Source: Lentibacillus amyloliquefaciens (GTDB taxonomy: Bacteria; Bacillota; Bacilli; Bacillales; Amphibacillaceae). Taken from it: a stretch of 64,000 bases of DNA. The notes below the pieces were generated by a model. It had not been told where the DNA came from and made no database searches. It was given only the letters and a program-made list of their open reading frames with translations. The stretch covers positions 3,782,001 through 3,846,000 of the forward strand of contig NZ_CP013862.1 in assembly GCF_001307805.1 (NCBI RefSeq), in the 5' to 3' direction. Each line of letters starts with the position of its first letter. The stretch's first letter is position 1. Both the position numbers and the translations under genes were made by a program. Positions 30,055 to 37,461 of the stretch are shown here, one piece after another.

Positions 30055-30864
30055 ATGTCACAAGAAGTTATTCTTGCATTTTTACTGACGTTGTTTGCCG
30101 GTTTGGCAACCGGGATTGGAAGTATTTTGGCTTTTTTTGCCAAAACAACTAATACAAAGTTTTTATCGTTTGCGCTTGGCTTTTCAGCTGGGGTTATGAT
30201 CTATGTTTCTATGGTCGATATATTCCCGAAGGCGCAGGAGGCTTTGGTCGGTGTAATGGGTGAGGAAAATGGCAGCTGGCTGACTGTCGGTGGCTTTTTT
30301 GGCGGGATATTGCTGATTGCTTTAATCGACCGATTCATCCCAAAGCAATCCAATCCCCATGAAATGAAAAAAGTTGAAGATATGAGAAAAAACGGAACGA
30401 AAGTAAATGATCCAGATTTGTTAAAAATGGGGACGTTTACAGCATTGGCCATCGGTATTCATAATTTCCCCGAAGGTATTGCAACGTTTATGTCCGCATT
30501 GCAGGACCCGGCACTTGGTGTGGCTATTGCATTAGCCGTCGCTATCCACAATATTCCTGAGGGTATTGCCGTATCAGTGCCGATTTATTATGCGACTAAC
30601 GACCGTCGCAAAGCATTCCGGCTGTCATTTTTATCCGGTATTGCCGAACCGGTCGGTGCAATCGTAGGATTCCTTTTATTGATGCCATTTTTGAATGATG
30701 TCATGTTTGGCGTTATCTTTGCCGCGGTCGCCGGAATTATGGTATTCATCTCACTCGATGAATTGTTGCCCGCGGCCCAAAAGTACGATGAAGCTCACGT
30801 CTCGATTTACGGACTGATAGGTGGAATGGCTGTCATGGCACTAAGTCTTCTGTTGTTTTTATAA
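30055..30864 (+). CDS. zupT: ZIP-family metal transporter (ZupT type)
   Basis: 269 residues, eight predicted membrane segments. The two metal-coordinating helices carry H-N-F-P-E-G-I-A-T and H-N-I-P-E-G-I-A-V, the signature of the ZupT/GufA branch. A charged loop lies between segments 3 and 4. It imports zinc and possibly other divalent cations. Ribosome site GAAGGTG precedes ATG. No Zur-type palindrome was evident upstream. Confidence 0.93.
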   Translation: MSQEVILAFLLTLFAGLATGIGSILAFFAKTTNTKFLSFALGFSAGVMIYVSMVDIFPKAQEALVGVMGEENGSWLTVGGFFGGILLIALIDRFIPKQSNPHEMKKVEDMRKNGTKVNDPDLLKMGTFTALAIGIHNFPEGIATFMSALQDPALGVAIALAVAIHNIPEGIAVSVPIYYATNDRRKAFRLSFLSGIAEPVGAIVGFLLLMPFLNDVMFGVIFAAVAGIMVFISLDELLPAAQKYDEAHVSIYGLIGGMAVMALSLLLFL

Positions 30865-30877
30865 TTTCAATGAAGAT

Positions 30878-30914
30878 CCTGAAGTATACTGGTTATAACT
30901 TCAGGCTTTATTTG
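30878..30914 (+). terminator. Terminator after zupT
   Basis: CCTGAAGT (30878-30885) pairs with ACTTCAGG (30898-30905), then CTTTATTTG. Confidence 0.8.
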
Positions 30915-30950
30915 TTGGACAAGCGTACAGTTACCGGGTCAAAATCTACA

Positions 30951-30986
30951 AATGAGGTCTTCCCAATCGGGAGACCTCATTTTTGT
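30951..30986 (+). terminator. Second hairpin terminator
   Basis: AATGAGGTCT (30951-30960) pairs with AGACCTCATT (30972-30981) and is followed by TTTGTT. It lies between the first terminator and the large repeat; no gene lies between them. Confidence 0.8.
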
Positions 30987-30999
30987 TAATTTAGGCTGT

Positions 31000-31455
31000 T
31001 TTCGCATAGATTGTTGTTATCTGCCCCGCACTAGATGTAAACTGCGACACAGTGAAAATTCGCAGTGAGATCTCCTCTTATTCTGATTAATCTTAAGTGC
31101 TTATAGACGCTCCGGAAATACACTTCGCTTTCCGCGGGCGGCTGGTGAGCCTCCTCGAACTCCGTTCTGCGGGGTCTCACCGATACCTTTGTTCCCGCTG
31201 GAGTCTTCGTGTATTTCCTTCGCTGGTGGTGCGCTTTATAATCTCATTTTTTTGGTGCTGAACCAAACCTCACTTGTGAATGTTGATTGGAGTGGAAGGC
31301 AGTCGACTCCTGCGGGAAAAGCAACAGCTGAAGACCCCACAGGAAGCGGTTTTCTTCCGAGGAGGCTGAAGCGTTGCCCGCGGAAAGCGACTGCCTGGAA
31401 CGGAAATCAACATAGCACTACGTCGCAGTTTATGAAAATTGCGAAGGTTAAAAAG
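31000..31455. repeat. Large dispersed repeat, most complete copy
   Basis: This copy shows all parts. It starts with TAGATTGTTGTTA and the TGCGACACAGTGAAAATTCGC block. Then come CTCCGGAAATACAC and its inverse GTGTATTTCC around a G/C-rich centre. Last is a second inverted pair, TTGATTGGAGTGGAAGGCAG and CTGCCTGGAACGGAAATCAA. It ends with CGCAGTTTATGAAAATTGCG. The two large inverted pairs would each fold into a long hairpin. Frames crossing it are not genes. Confidence 0.8.
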
Positions 31456-31552
31456 CAAAAAGTTTATAAAAATAACCTTAATTTAAGCGTATAAATAGCT
31501 GAGCCGCTTCTCTTCCTGAGAATGAATTTAGCCCCAGTGGTAAAACCAAAAA

Positions 31553-31580
31553 TGTAACTTTTTTCAAAATTGTTGCGTTA
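31553..31580 (+). promoter_or_regulatory. Candidate ECF-sigma autoregulatory promoter
   Basis: TGTAAC (31553-31558), 17 bases including a T-run, and CGTTA (31576-31580). This matches the pattern of ECF promoters (AAC in -35, CGT in -10). It lies 31 bases before the ECF sigma gene, as expected for self-activation. Confidence 0.65.
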
Positions 31581-31610
31581 TACTTATAGAAAGATGAAGG
31601 AGGGGAATTA

Positions 31611-32171
31611 ATGGATGATTTGATTGAAGCAAGCAGATCCGGGGATACATTGTCATTCAATAAGCTGATCGATTACTACAGCCCCACCGTTGAACGCTTT
31701 GCTTTTCAAATAGGCGTTACCTATCATGATGTTCCTGATGTTACGCAGGAAGTATTTATACGCATTTACAGATTTTTAGATCAATTTGACGGAAAATCAT
31801 TCACTTCTTGGCTATATAAAGTAACTTTGAATGTTGTGCGGGACTATCACAGAAAACAAACAAGCTGGTTCAACAAATTTTCGCGTATCAAACACGCCGG
31901 TAAAGACTTAATCCATTCTAATAATAGTGTGGAATCCCAAATACTGAAAAATGAAGAGGATCAAATTTTATATTCATGCATTCAGCAATTGGACAAAAAA
32001 TACAGAATCCCGATTGTTCTTTATTACTTTCATGATTTATCGTATGACGAGATATCCCAAGTTACAGGTGTCAAGTTATCGACGGTTAAAGTCAGGATGT
32101 TACGCGGTAAGAATAAATTGAAAAATTTACTGACAGATCAGCAGAATGAAGGAGGTATTTCACATGGATGA
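31611..32171 (+). CDS. ECF-type RNA polymerase sigma factor
   Basis: 186 residues. Region 2 has D-V-P-D-V-T-Q-E-V-F-I-R-I-Y-R and W-L-Y-K-V-T-L-N. Region 4 has I-V-L-Y-Y-F-H-D-L-S-Y-D-E-I and L-S-T-V-K-V-R-M-L-R-G. It resembles the SigX/SigM/YlaC group that responds to envelope stress. The next gene encodes a membrane protein that overlaps its end by 8 bases, the usual sigma/anti-sigma layout. GAAGGAGGGG precedes ATG. Confidence 0.92.
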   Translation: MDDLIEASRSGDTLSFNKLIDYYSPTVERFAFQIGVTYHDVPDVTQEVFIRIYRFLDQFDGKSFTSWLYKVTLNVVRDYHRKQTSWFNKFSRIKHAGKDLIHSNNSVESQILKNEEDQILYSCIQQLDKKYRIPIVLYYFHDLSYDEISQVTGVKLSTVKVRMLRGKNKLKNLLTDQQNEGGISHG

Positions 32172-32892
32172 TAAGCAGTTGGAAACTAAAATGAACCACT
32201 TGCGATCCTCAATTGACAAGATGCCTTCCAGAACGGATAAATCAGCAATTATGCAGAGAATTGACCGATCAAAGAGCAAACGAAGACATCCAAAACTTTG
32301 GGTATATATCGGAACCCTTACCAGTTTAATCATTATATCGTTACTCTTTCTTTCTTCAACTAGCGGTCTGTTTTTAGGAAATGATAAGCAGATGGCGAAC
32401 GAAAGCGCCCCTTCGAATGAAATTGTTGCCACGATTCGAAAAGTCCTTGAAACGCAATTCACAGGGCCTGATGAGGAATTAATTCAATTATTGAATGCAC
32501 CTGAAAATATGACCATTATCGGAAAAGGTGTAGAATCATCAGATGAGGAAAAGCAAACAAACACTGAATTAGAATCCTATTTAAATGAAAAGTATAAAGA
32601 TCATTTCACCGAAAACATGTACAGCGATTTTATCGGTAAATATGCGATGGGATTTCAGACATCCGCACATGAGAATGGTTATAGGCTGGAAGTTGCCGAT
32701 ATTAGCATCGATCAGAGTGAAAATAATGAAAACATCTATGATTTCTCCGTAACAGTACAATATCAAAAAGATGACGGAGAAAAAAATGAAGCTGAAGTAA
32801 CCGGTAATGCACACATGAAAGATGGTAAAATCGGTAATATGGAATACTTGGATGACGAGGGTCTATCACAGGCTTTAAAATCAGACAGTTGA
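32164..32892 (+). CDS. Putative membrane anti-sigma factor
   Basis: 242 residues. A charged N-terminal cytoplasmic part of about 45 residues, one membrane helix (L-W-V-Y-I-G-T-L followed by I-I-I-S-L-L-F-L), and an acidic extracellular domain. I do not recognise a zinc-binding HxxxCxxC motif. The role is inferred from overlap with the ECF sigma gene. ATG 32164 is chosen because AAGGAGG lies 9 bases upstream; the earlier in-frame start at 32146 overlaps that ribosome site. Confidence 0.75.
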   Translation: MDDKQLETKMNHLRSSIDKMPSRTDKSAIMQRIDRSKSKRRHPKLWVYIGTLTSLIIISLLFLSSTSGLFLGNDKQMANESAPSNEIVATIRKVLETQFTGPDEELIQLLNAPENMTIIGKGVESSDEEKQTNTELESYLNEKYKDHFTENMYSDFIGKYAMGFQTSAHENGYRLEVADISIDQSENNENIYDFSVTVQYQKDDGEKNEAEVTGNAHMKDGKIGNMEYLDDEGLSQALKSDS

Positions 32893-32939
32893 ATATATAT
32901 GGGGGGGCGCGGTGTCTGTCCCTTATGTCCCATTGACGA

Positions 32940-32968
32940 TTGGCATAACGGGTGTTTTCTGTTAGAAT
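32940..32968 (+). promoter_or_regulatory. Promoter of smpB
   Basis: TTGGCA (32940-32945), 17 bases, TAGAAT (32963-32968), about 30 bases before the smpB start. It suggests smpB is transcribed separately from the genes inserted upstream. Confidence 0.6.
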
Positions 32969-33000
32969 TAATGTCATGGAAGTAGTAGGAGGACGCACGT

Positions 33001-33468
33001 ATGCCAAGAGGTAATGGGAAGACAATCGCTCAAAATAAAAAAGCAAGACATGATTTTTTTATAGAAGAAACGTATGAAGCAGGGCTTGTACTGCGGGGAA
33101 CGGAAATTAAGTCGATCCGTGCAGGACGGATTAATTTGAAGGATTCGCACGCACGAATCGATCACCGCGGTGAAATGCAGCTTGTTAATATGCATATTGC
33201 GCCGTATGAGCAGGGGAACCGGTTCAATCATGATCCGACCCGTTCGCGTAAACTGCTGCTTCATCGGAAAGAAATCGACAAGCTCGTCGGCCTGATACAA
33301 CAGAAAGGCTATTCTCTGGTGCCGCTGAAGGTGTATATTAAAAACGGCGTGGCCAAAGTGTTGATCGGTCTCGGTAGAGGTAAAAAGAAATATGATAAAC
33401 GTGAAGATTTGAAGCGGAAGCAAATGAAGCGTGATGCTGATCGTGCTGTTAAGGAAAGCCTGCAGTAA
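33001..33468 (+). CDS. smpB: SsrA-binding protein SmpB
   Basis: 155 residues. Motifs: [28 protein letters not shown] and the basic C-terminal tail K-R-E-D-L-K-R-K. It binds tmRNA and places it in stalled ribosomes. It lies immediately upstream of ssrA. Confidence 0.97.
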   Translation: MPRGNGKTIAQNKKARHDFFIEETYEAGLVLRGTEIKSIRAGRINLKDSHARIDHRGEMQLVNMHIAPYEQGNRFNHDPTRSRKLLLHRKEIDKLVGLIQQKGYSLVPLKVYIKNGVAKVLIGLGRGKKKYDKREDLKRKQMKRDADRAVKESLQ

Positions 33469-33481
33469 CCCTCGCTTGTCC

Positions 33482-33509
33482 TTGACTTTTGTGGCATCTT
33501 TGTTATAAT
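33482..33509 (+). promoter_or_regulatory. Promoter of ssrA
   Basis: TTGACT (33482-33487), 16 bases, TATAAT (33504-33509). The start of the mature tmRNA is about 72 bases downstream, leaving a short 5' leader to be processed. Confidence 0.7.
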
Positions 33510-33581
33510 CATAAGTGTCGTAATGACAGATAAATGAATAGCGCTCGTTCTATCCAAGCGTATTCTCCATTTTATTTTCAT

Positions 33582-33947
33582 GGGGACGTTACGGATTCGA
33601 CAGGGATAGATTGAGCTCAGACTGCGCGTCGAGGTTACGGCTCGTAAAACGTTACTCGCTAAATATAAACGGCGAAAAACAAGAAACTCCTGCTTTAGCA
33701 GCTGCCTAAGCACTGACTGAAGCGATCCTTCCTGCTATCGCCCGTGTGGCAGATTGAAGGGTCTCAAATGAAGCGGGCTATTCCGTCGTCCACCGTCTGA
33801 GGATGACGGCAGAACACAATCAGACTAGCTGCCGGTAAGCCCGTTGGCAGGCTGAACGGTACGCGAATGATAATATGTCAACTATGCGTGTAGATGTCTG
33901 AGTGGCGATATCTCTGGACGTGGGTTCGATTCCCACCGTCTCCACCA
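33582..33947 (+). ncRNA. ssrA: Transfer-messenger RNA (ssrA)
   Basis: Starts GGGGACGTTACGG and ends in a T arm and acceptor with CCGTCTCCACCA, so CCA is encoded. The 5' and 3' ends pair as the tRNA-like domain. The tag frame runs from the resume codon GGC (33671) to TAA (33707-33709) and encodes G-E-K-Q-E-T-P-A-L-A-A-A. With the alanine from tmRNA this gives a proteolysis tag ending A-L-A-A-A. At about 366 bases it has the usual length. The prophage is integrated at its 3' end. Confidence 0.97.
33920..33947. other. Probable prophage attachment site core (attL) in ssrA
   Basis: The T arm and acceptor end of tmRNA, TGGGTTCGATTCCCACCGTC plus TCCACCA, stay intact, and phage-type sequence begins at once. 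The integrase stop is 63 bases away. Tyrosine integrases of this sort use the last 15-30 bases of ssrA and rebuild the gene on insertion. Exact core limits need the other end. Confidence 0.6.
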
Positions 33948-34009
33948 ATACATAACAAGCATTGGTGTGACAGCATTTTAAAATCTCCGGTAACAATCGT
34001 GGTAACATT

Positions 34010-35074
34010 TTATTTAAAATCATAAATTTTCGCTGGCTTGAAGTCATTTTCCATTTGGGAGATGACTTCTTTTTCTGTGCTTGGATATAAATGCGAATAC
34101 GTGTTTAATGTTGTTGCCACATCTTTATGTCCTAATCGTGCAGCCACTAATGATGCAATCGTGCCTTTATTAATTAAATATGATGCGTGCGAGTGCCTTA
34201 AATCATGTATACGTATTTTCTTAACGCCCGACTGTTTAACGTAATAATCATAATACCGATCCAGTGACGTTGTGGAGATGTGCTTATAAAACTCACCGAA
34301 TATGACATAACCCTGTTTGGGCTTTCGCTCCAATTTAAATTCAGCCAATAAATTCATGACATGCTGTGTCATGAGAATAGACCGTTTGGATGCAGCCGTT
34401 TTCGTGGTTGTTACAGTCCGATTATAGGCTGTTTTATCGACATTAAGGGTATTGGTATCAAAATCCACATCATGCCATGTGAGGGCTAGCGCCTCACCTT
34501 TACGCATACCACTATAATAAAGCACCATGAATAATACGTAATAAAGACTGTCATCCACAACGGCCATAAACTGTTTAAACTCGTCCAGCGTCCAATAATT
34601 AATATGTTTTTCTTCTTCTATATCCACATTTCCTGCACGTCGGGCCGGATTATCGTTCGTGTACTCCTGTTTAATTGCAAAGTTAAAGACGGCCGATAAT
34701 ACCTGATGTATCTTTTTAACGTGACCGGGCGCAAACTCATCAATCAGATCATCCTGCATTTTTGTAATTCGTCTGGCTTTAATATCATTTATTTTTTTAT
34801 CACCGATTCTTGGAATTAAATGTGTGTCAATAATGCTCTTTGTTTTATTATAAGATGATTCTTTCCTCCGGCGCTTGTACCATTCAAGGTACTCATTGGC
34901 CATATGTTCAAAAGAAGGGTTTTCCTCACTCATATTATCAGCATCTAACATAAGTTGCGCTTCTGTCTGTTTAGCTTCCTTCTTTGTCTTAAATCCCCGC
35001 CGTTTAACCTGTTTTCCATTTATGCGCGTGATTAGATAGTATGTGCCGCGTTGTTTGTCTTTATAGATGGGCAT
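34010..35074 (-). CDS. int: Phage tyrosine integrase
   Basis: 354 residues. An N-terminal AP2-like arm-binding part (Y-Y-L-I-T-R-I-N-G-K-Q-V-K-R-R-G-F) is followed by a SAM-like core-binding domain. The catalytic domain has Arg in S-G-M-R-K-G-E-A-L, H-D-L-R-H-S-H-A, G-H-K-D-V and the nucleophile Tyr in T-L-N-T-Y-S-H-L. It recombines the phage with the ssrA site. AAGGAGG stands before ATG 35074. A LexA-type box sits 30 bases upstream. Confidence 0.95.
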   Translation of the reverse strand: MPIYKDKQRGTYYLITRINGKQVKRRGFKTKKEAKQTEAQLMLDADNMSEENPSFEHMANEYLEWYKRRRKESSYNKTKSIIDTHLIPRIGDKKINDIKARRITKMQDDLIDEFAPGHVKKIHQVLSAVFNFAIKQEYTNDNPARRAGNVDIEEEKHINYWTLDEFKQFMAVVDDSLYYVLFMVLYYSGMRKGEALALTWHDVDFDTNTLNVDKTAYNRTVTTTKTAASKRSILMTQHVMNLLAEFKLERKPKQGYVIFGEFYKHISTTSLDRYYDYYVKQSGVKKIRIHDLRHSHASYLINKGTIASLVAARLGHKDVATTLNTYSHLYPSTEKEVISQMENDFKPAKIYDFK

Positions 35075-35103
35075 GGTTTTCCTCCTTTTTTTAACTAATG
35101 CTA

Positions 35104-35115
35104 GAACATTTGTTC
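35104..35115. promoter_or_regulatory. LexA (SOS) box before the integrase gene
   Basis: GAACATTTGTTC matches the Gram-positive LexA/DinR consensus GAAC-N4-GTTC, with A and T flanks extending the dyad (AGAAC/GTTCT). It lies between a TTGAAT/TATATC-like promoter on the minus strand and the integrase start, where a bound repressor would block transcription. Confidence 0.65.
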
Positions 35116-35236
35116 TGGATATGATATACTATATTTATAAATTATTCAAACACATTACATTTTTATTACAGTGTGTTATTATTTCATTAAGCCGTTCGGC
35201 TGAATAAAGCCGGTGAGTAGCCGAGGCTACTCGCTG

Positions 35237-35446
35237 TTACCTGCTCCATTCGTACAAGTCTTCTATATGACAATCGAGGATAGATGCAATATTATAAGCA
35301 ACTTGCAAGGACATTAGCTGTTTATTCAATACATATTTATTAATCTGCTGCACTCTAACGTCCATCAATTCAGCTAATTCCAGCTGCGTCATATCCATTT
35401 CTTGCAAACGATAACGGAGCAGGCATCTACCGACTTTATAAGCCAA
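35237..35446 (-). CDS. Small XRE-family DNA-binding protein
   Basis: 69 residues, nearly all of it one helix-turn-helix domain: M-T-Q-L-E-L-A-E-L-M and V-Q-Q-I-N-K-Y-V, then S-I-L-D-C-H-I-E-D-L-Y-E-W at the end, typical of Cro/CI-like phage and plasmid regulators. TTG start with GAGGTG 5 bases upstream. It lies between repressor and integrase and may regulate the lysogeny block. A hairpin GAGTAGCC/GGCTACTC (35215-35232) follows its stop. Confidence 0.8.
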   Translation of the reverse strand: MAYKVGRCLLRYRLQEMDMTQLELAELMDVRVQQINKYVLNKQLMSLQVAYNIASILDCHIEDLYEWSR

Positions 35447-35491
35447 ACAGACACCTCATTATTTATTTATTACAGCAAAGGCGGTGATGTT

Positions 35492-35551
35492 GTGACTGAT
35501 GATGTTTTAAAGCTGCTTGTTGATTTTGTTGAAATTATTCGTAAAGATTAA
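35492..35551 (+). CDS. Possible 19-residue peptide, opposite to the lysogeny block
   Basis: A GTG start with GGCGGTGATG-type ribosome site about 8 bases upstream encodes M-T-D-D-V-L-K-L-L-V-D-F-V-E-I-I-R-K-D. It runs against the flanking genes and its stop overlaps the repressor gene end by 4 bases. The peptide is amphipathic. It could be a real small phage gene or chance. Confidence 0.3.
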   Translation: MTDDVLKLLVDFVEIIRKD

Positions 35552-35946
35552 TCGTTCATTTTATTATAATACTCTACTGTGAATTTAAGGCTTTCTAGAA
35601 ATTTTTCCCTTTCCTCATCAGTCATGGTGAGGGTTTTCTCTATGAGTTGATTGAGAAATTCCGCATCTTTTAGGTTGAGATTGTTCGCCATTCTCAAGGC
35701 ACGGTCTAATTCATCTGTTGCGTTTTCTTTTTCTGGAAACAGGTCATCTGTAGAAACGTCCAACGCTCTAGCTATTTTAAAAATAGCGTTTTGTTCTGGT
35801 GCGTTTGTGCCTGCTTCATATGATGAAATTGTATTGTGCTTAACCCCAATCATTACACCTAATTCTTTTTGGGTTATTCCCTTTTTCTTTCGTTCTTCTT
35901 TAATTCTCTGTCCGACGTATTCGGCCAATTCTCTTTCAGTCATCAT
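35548..35946 (-). CDS. CI-like prophage repressor (XRE family)
   Basis: 132 residues. The N-terminal helix-turn-helix (I-T-Q-K-E-L-G-V, H-N-T-I-S-S-Y-E-A-G-T) binds operators; the C-terminal part is a short helical oligomerisation tail. There is no LexA-type S24 peptidase domain, so RecA-driven self-cleavage is not expected. Start ATG 35946: AAGGAG lies 8 bases upstream, whereas the longer frame begins at 36009 inside the operator region. It should maintain lysogeny and repress the early promoter. Confidence 0.85.
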   Translation of the reverse strand: MMTERELAEYVGQRIKEERKKKGITQKELGVMIGVKHNTISSYEAGTNAPEQNAIFKIARALDVSTDDLFPEKENATDELDRALRMANNLNLKDAEFLNQLIEKTLTMTDEEREKFLESLKFTVEYYNKMND

Positions 35947-35991
35947 AAATTCTCCTTCCAAATATTTGATTGTATCTATAGTATATACCGT

Positions 35992-36070
35992 TTCATGAAG
36001 TTTATGCAAAAAATATCACGTAAAATGAAATTTAAGTGTTGACACTTGAAATTATTTCATGTAATATGAA
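35992..36070. promoter_or_regulatory. Divergent lysogeny switch: early promoter, repressor promoter and operators
   Basis: Rightward: TTGACA (36039-36044), 17 bases, TAATAT (36062-36067). Leftward: TTGCAT, 18 bases, TATACT on the minus strand. A palindrome TTCAT-GTAAT-ATGAA (36056-36070) covers the rightward -10. A related site ATCAC-GTAAA-ATGAA (36015-36029) and a half site TTCAT (35992-35996) lie toward the repressor gene. These are likely CI/Cro operators. Confidence 0.7.
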
Positions 36071-36100
36071 GTTAATCAAGTTAAGAAATGGGGTGTGAAA

Positions 36101-36322
36101 GTGCGACAGCAAAAGGAATTGGCGGCTATTAGGCGATATTTTAACTACAGTCAGACGAGAATGGCAAATTTGCTCAATATTGACGTTAGAACGTACATTA
36201 ATAAAGAAAATGGCGTAACTCAATTCAAAATGAATGAAATGTTTATCATTAGTAAAATGTTCAAAAAGCCGATTGAAGAAATTTTTTTATACGATGACTT
36301 CATGTTACGTGAAGTTGAATAG
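36101..36322 (+). CDS. Cro-like XRE regulator
   Basis: 73 residues. A single helix-turn-helix: A-A-I-R-R-Y-F-N-Y-S-Q-T-R-M-A-N-L-L followed by D-V-R-T-Y-I-N-K-E-N-G. It is first in the rightward early operon and divergent from the repressor, hence Cro-like. GTG 36101 is preferred because GGGGTG is 5 bases upstream; a GTG at 36095 lies in that site. Confidence 0.8.
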   Translation: MRQQKELAAIRRYFNYSQTRMANLLNIDVRTYINKENGVTQFKMNEMFIISKMFKKPIEEIFLYDDFMLREVE

Positions 36323-36338
36323 TTAAAAATAAAAATCA

Positions 36339-36485
36339 CCATCACCCCACAGATGAATAATCAAACTAGCGGAGTACGCCAGAACCTGTCATTTTCGACA
36401 GTGAGCGACAAGCGGGCCTTACATATTCCAATAAAAATACCGCTAACGCCGGAATGTTTGATTGTTGATCTGTGGGAGGTGATGG
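36339..36485 (+). other. Long inverted repeat in the leader of the antirepressor gene
   Basis: Arms 36339-36366 and 36456-36485 are complementary at 26 of 28 positions with a 2-base bulge. Inside, TAGCGG (36367-36372) pairs with CCGCTA (36440-36445) and CTGTC/GACAG (36386-36401) forms a small hairpin. The transcript would fold into a long rod ending 6 bases before the ribosome site of the antirepressor. No reading frame is supported here. Confidence 0.7.
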
Positions 36486-36504
36486 GAGAGAAGGAGGAAA
36501 ATAA

Positions 36505-37242
36505 ATGAATGAATTAATGACAAGCGGCGTAAAAATGACGAGTTTGGATATTGCTGAAATTGTAGAGAAGGAACATAAAAATGTAATGCGCGACATTCGT
36601 AACGAAATCAGAAGTCTTGGAGAAGAAAATTCACAGCTCATTTTTGAGCAGTCAAGCTATACAAATAGTCGCGGCAAAAGGTACGAGTGTTATGAGTTCG
36701 GAAAAGACGGAGCAATGCAGTTAGCTTTAAAATATGATGCCAAAACAAGACGTAAGGTTATAAAACGAATTGACGAATTGGAACGTGGGTCAAATAAACT
36801 ACCAGGCAATTATAAAGAAGCCCTAATACAACTGGTTACCCAAGTTGAAGAAAACGAAAAGTTAGAAACGCAGAATAATATGTTAACTCAGCAAAATAAA
36901 GAGTTGCGACCAAAGGCTGACTACACAGATAAAATTTTGAAAAACAAAGGTCTTGTTACTATTGGTCAAATCGCTAAAGATTACGGGATGTCAGCACAAA
37001 AAATGAACAGAGAATTGCACAGTCTAGGCGTTCAATATAAACAAAGCGAACAATGGTTACTATATAGAAAATATCAAGATAAAGGTTACACTCACTCAAA
37101 TACAGTAGACATTGTTAAGAAAGACGGGACGCCGGACGTGAGAATGAACACGAAATGGACGCAAAAAGGTAGATTATTCCTTTACGAATTGCTAAAGGAA
37201 CATGAGATCATTCCGGTTATTGAACAGGATGACGCATCATGA
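36505..37242 (+). CDS. Phage antirepressor: Rha-type N terminus with KilAC (ANT) C terminus
   Basis: 245 residues. Residues 1-90 fit the Rha regulatory domain (V-K-M-T-S-L-D-I-A, K-E-H-K-N-V-M-R-D-I-R, Y-T-N-S-R-G-K-R-Y, M-Q-L-A-L-K-Y). A coiled linker follows, and residues 130-240 are a KilAC/ANT domain (L-V-T-I-G-Q-I-A-K-D-Y-G, W-T-Q-K-G-R-L-F-L-Y-E-L-L). Such proteins interfere with repressors and favour lytic growth. GAGAAGGAGG precedes ATG. The long inverted repeat in its leader suggests post-transcriptional control. Confidence 0.85.
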   Translation: MNELMTSGVKMTSLDIAEIVEKEHKNVMRDIRNEIRSLGEENSQLIFEQSSYTNSRGKRYECYEFGKDGAMQLALKYDAKTRRKVIKRIDELERGSNKLPGNYKEALIQLVTQVEENEKLETQNNMLTQQNKELRPKADYTDKILKNKGLVTIGQIAKDYGMSAQKMNRELHSLGVQYKQSEQWLLYRKYQDKGYTHSNTVDIVKKDGTPDVRMNTKWTQKGRLFLYELLKEHEIIPVIEQDDAS

Positions 37243-37460
37243 CCAAAAATATAAATTTATATATCGCTCGTCGCGAGCATGACATTTACCAAAAGGACAT
37301 TGCCAATAAACTCGGCATACATCCACAGACCTATCACGAAAAAGAGCGCGGCAAGAAAGACTTTACCCTAACAGAAGCTCGTATGCTGGCACAGATATTC
37401 GAATGTACGTTGAATGATTTATTCCAGGAAGAAAAAACAAATTTAAAGGTGGTTGATTAA
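37239..37460 (+). CDS. XRE-family regulator
   Basis: 73 residues: helix-turn-helix with Y-Q-K-D-I-A-N-K-L-G-I and T-Y-H-E-K-E-R-G. It overlaps the antirepressor by 4 bases (ATGA), so it is translated with it. The early region thus carries three small XRE proteins besides the repressor. Confidence 0.8.
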   Translation: MTKNINLYIARREHDIYQKDIANKLGIHPQTYHEKERGKKDFTLTEARMLAQIFECTLNDLFQEEKTNLKVVD

Positions 37461-37461
37461 C

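Noticed and set aside
31189-31494. Open frames between zupT and the sigma gene
   Set aside because: They are translations of the large repeat without conserved protein features.
33820-34047. Minus-strand open frame over the tmRNA 3' end
   Set aside because: It is a translation of the tmRNA itself (the familiar V-E-T-V-G-I-E-P-T pattern), not a gene.
35215-35232. Hairpin GAGTAGCC/GGCTACTC as a strong terminator
   Set aside because: The stem is good but no T-run follows on the strand of the upstream gene, so I did not list it as a terminator.
36366-36641. Minus-strand frame across the palindromic leader
   Set aside because: It crosses the structured leader into the antirepressor gene and has no ribosome site; the leader is better explained as RNA or DNA structure.
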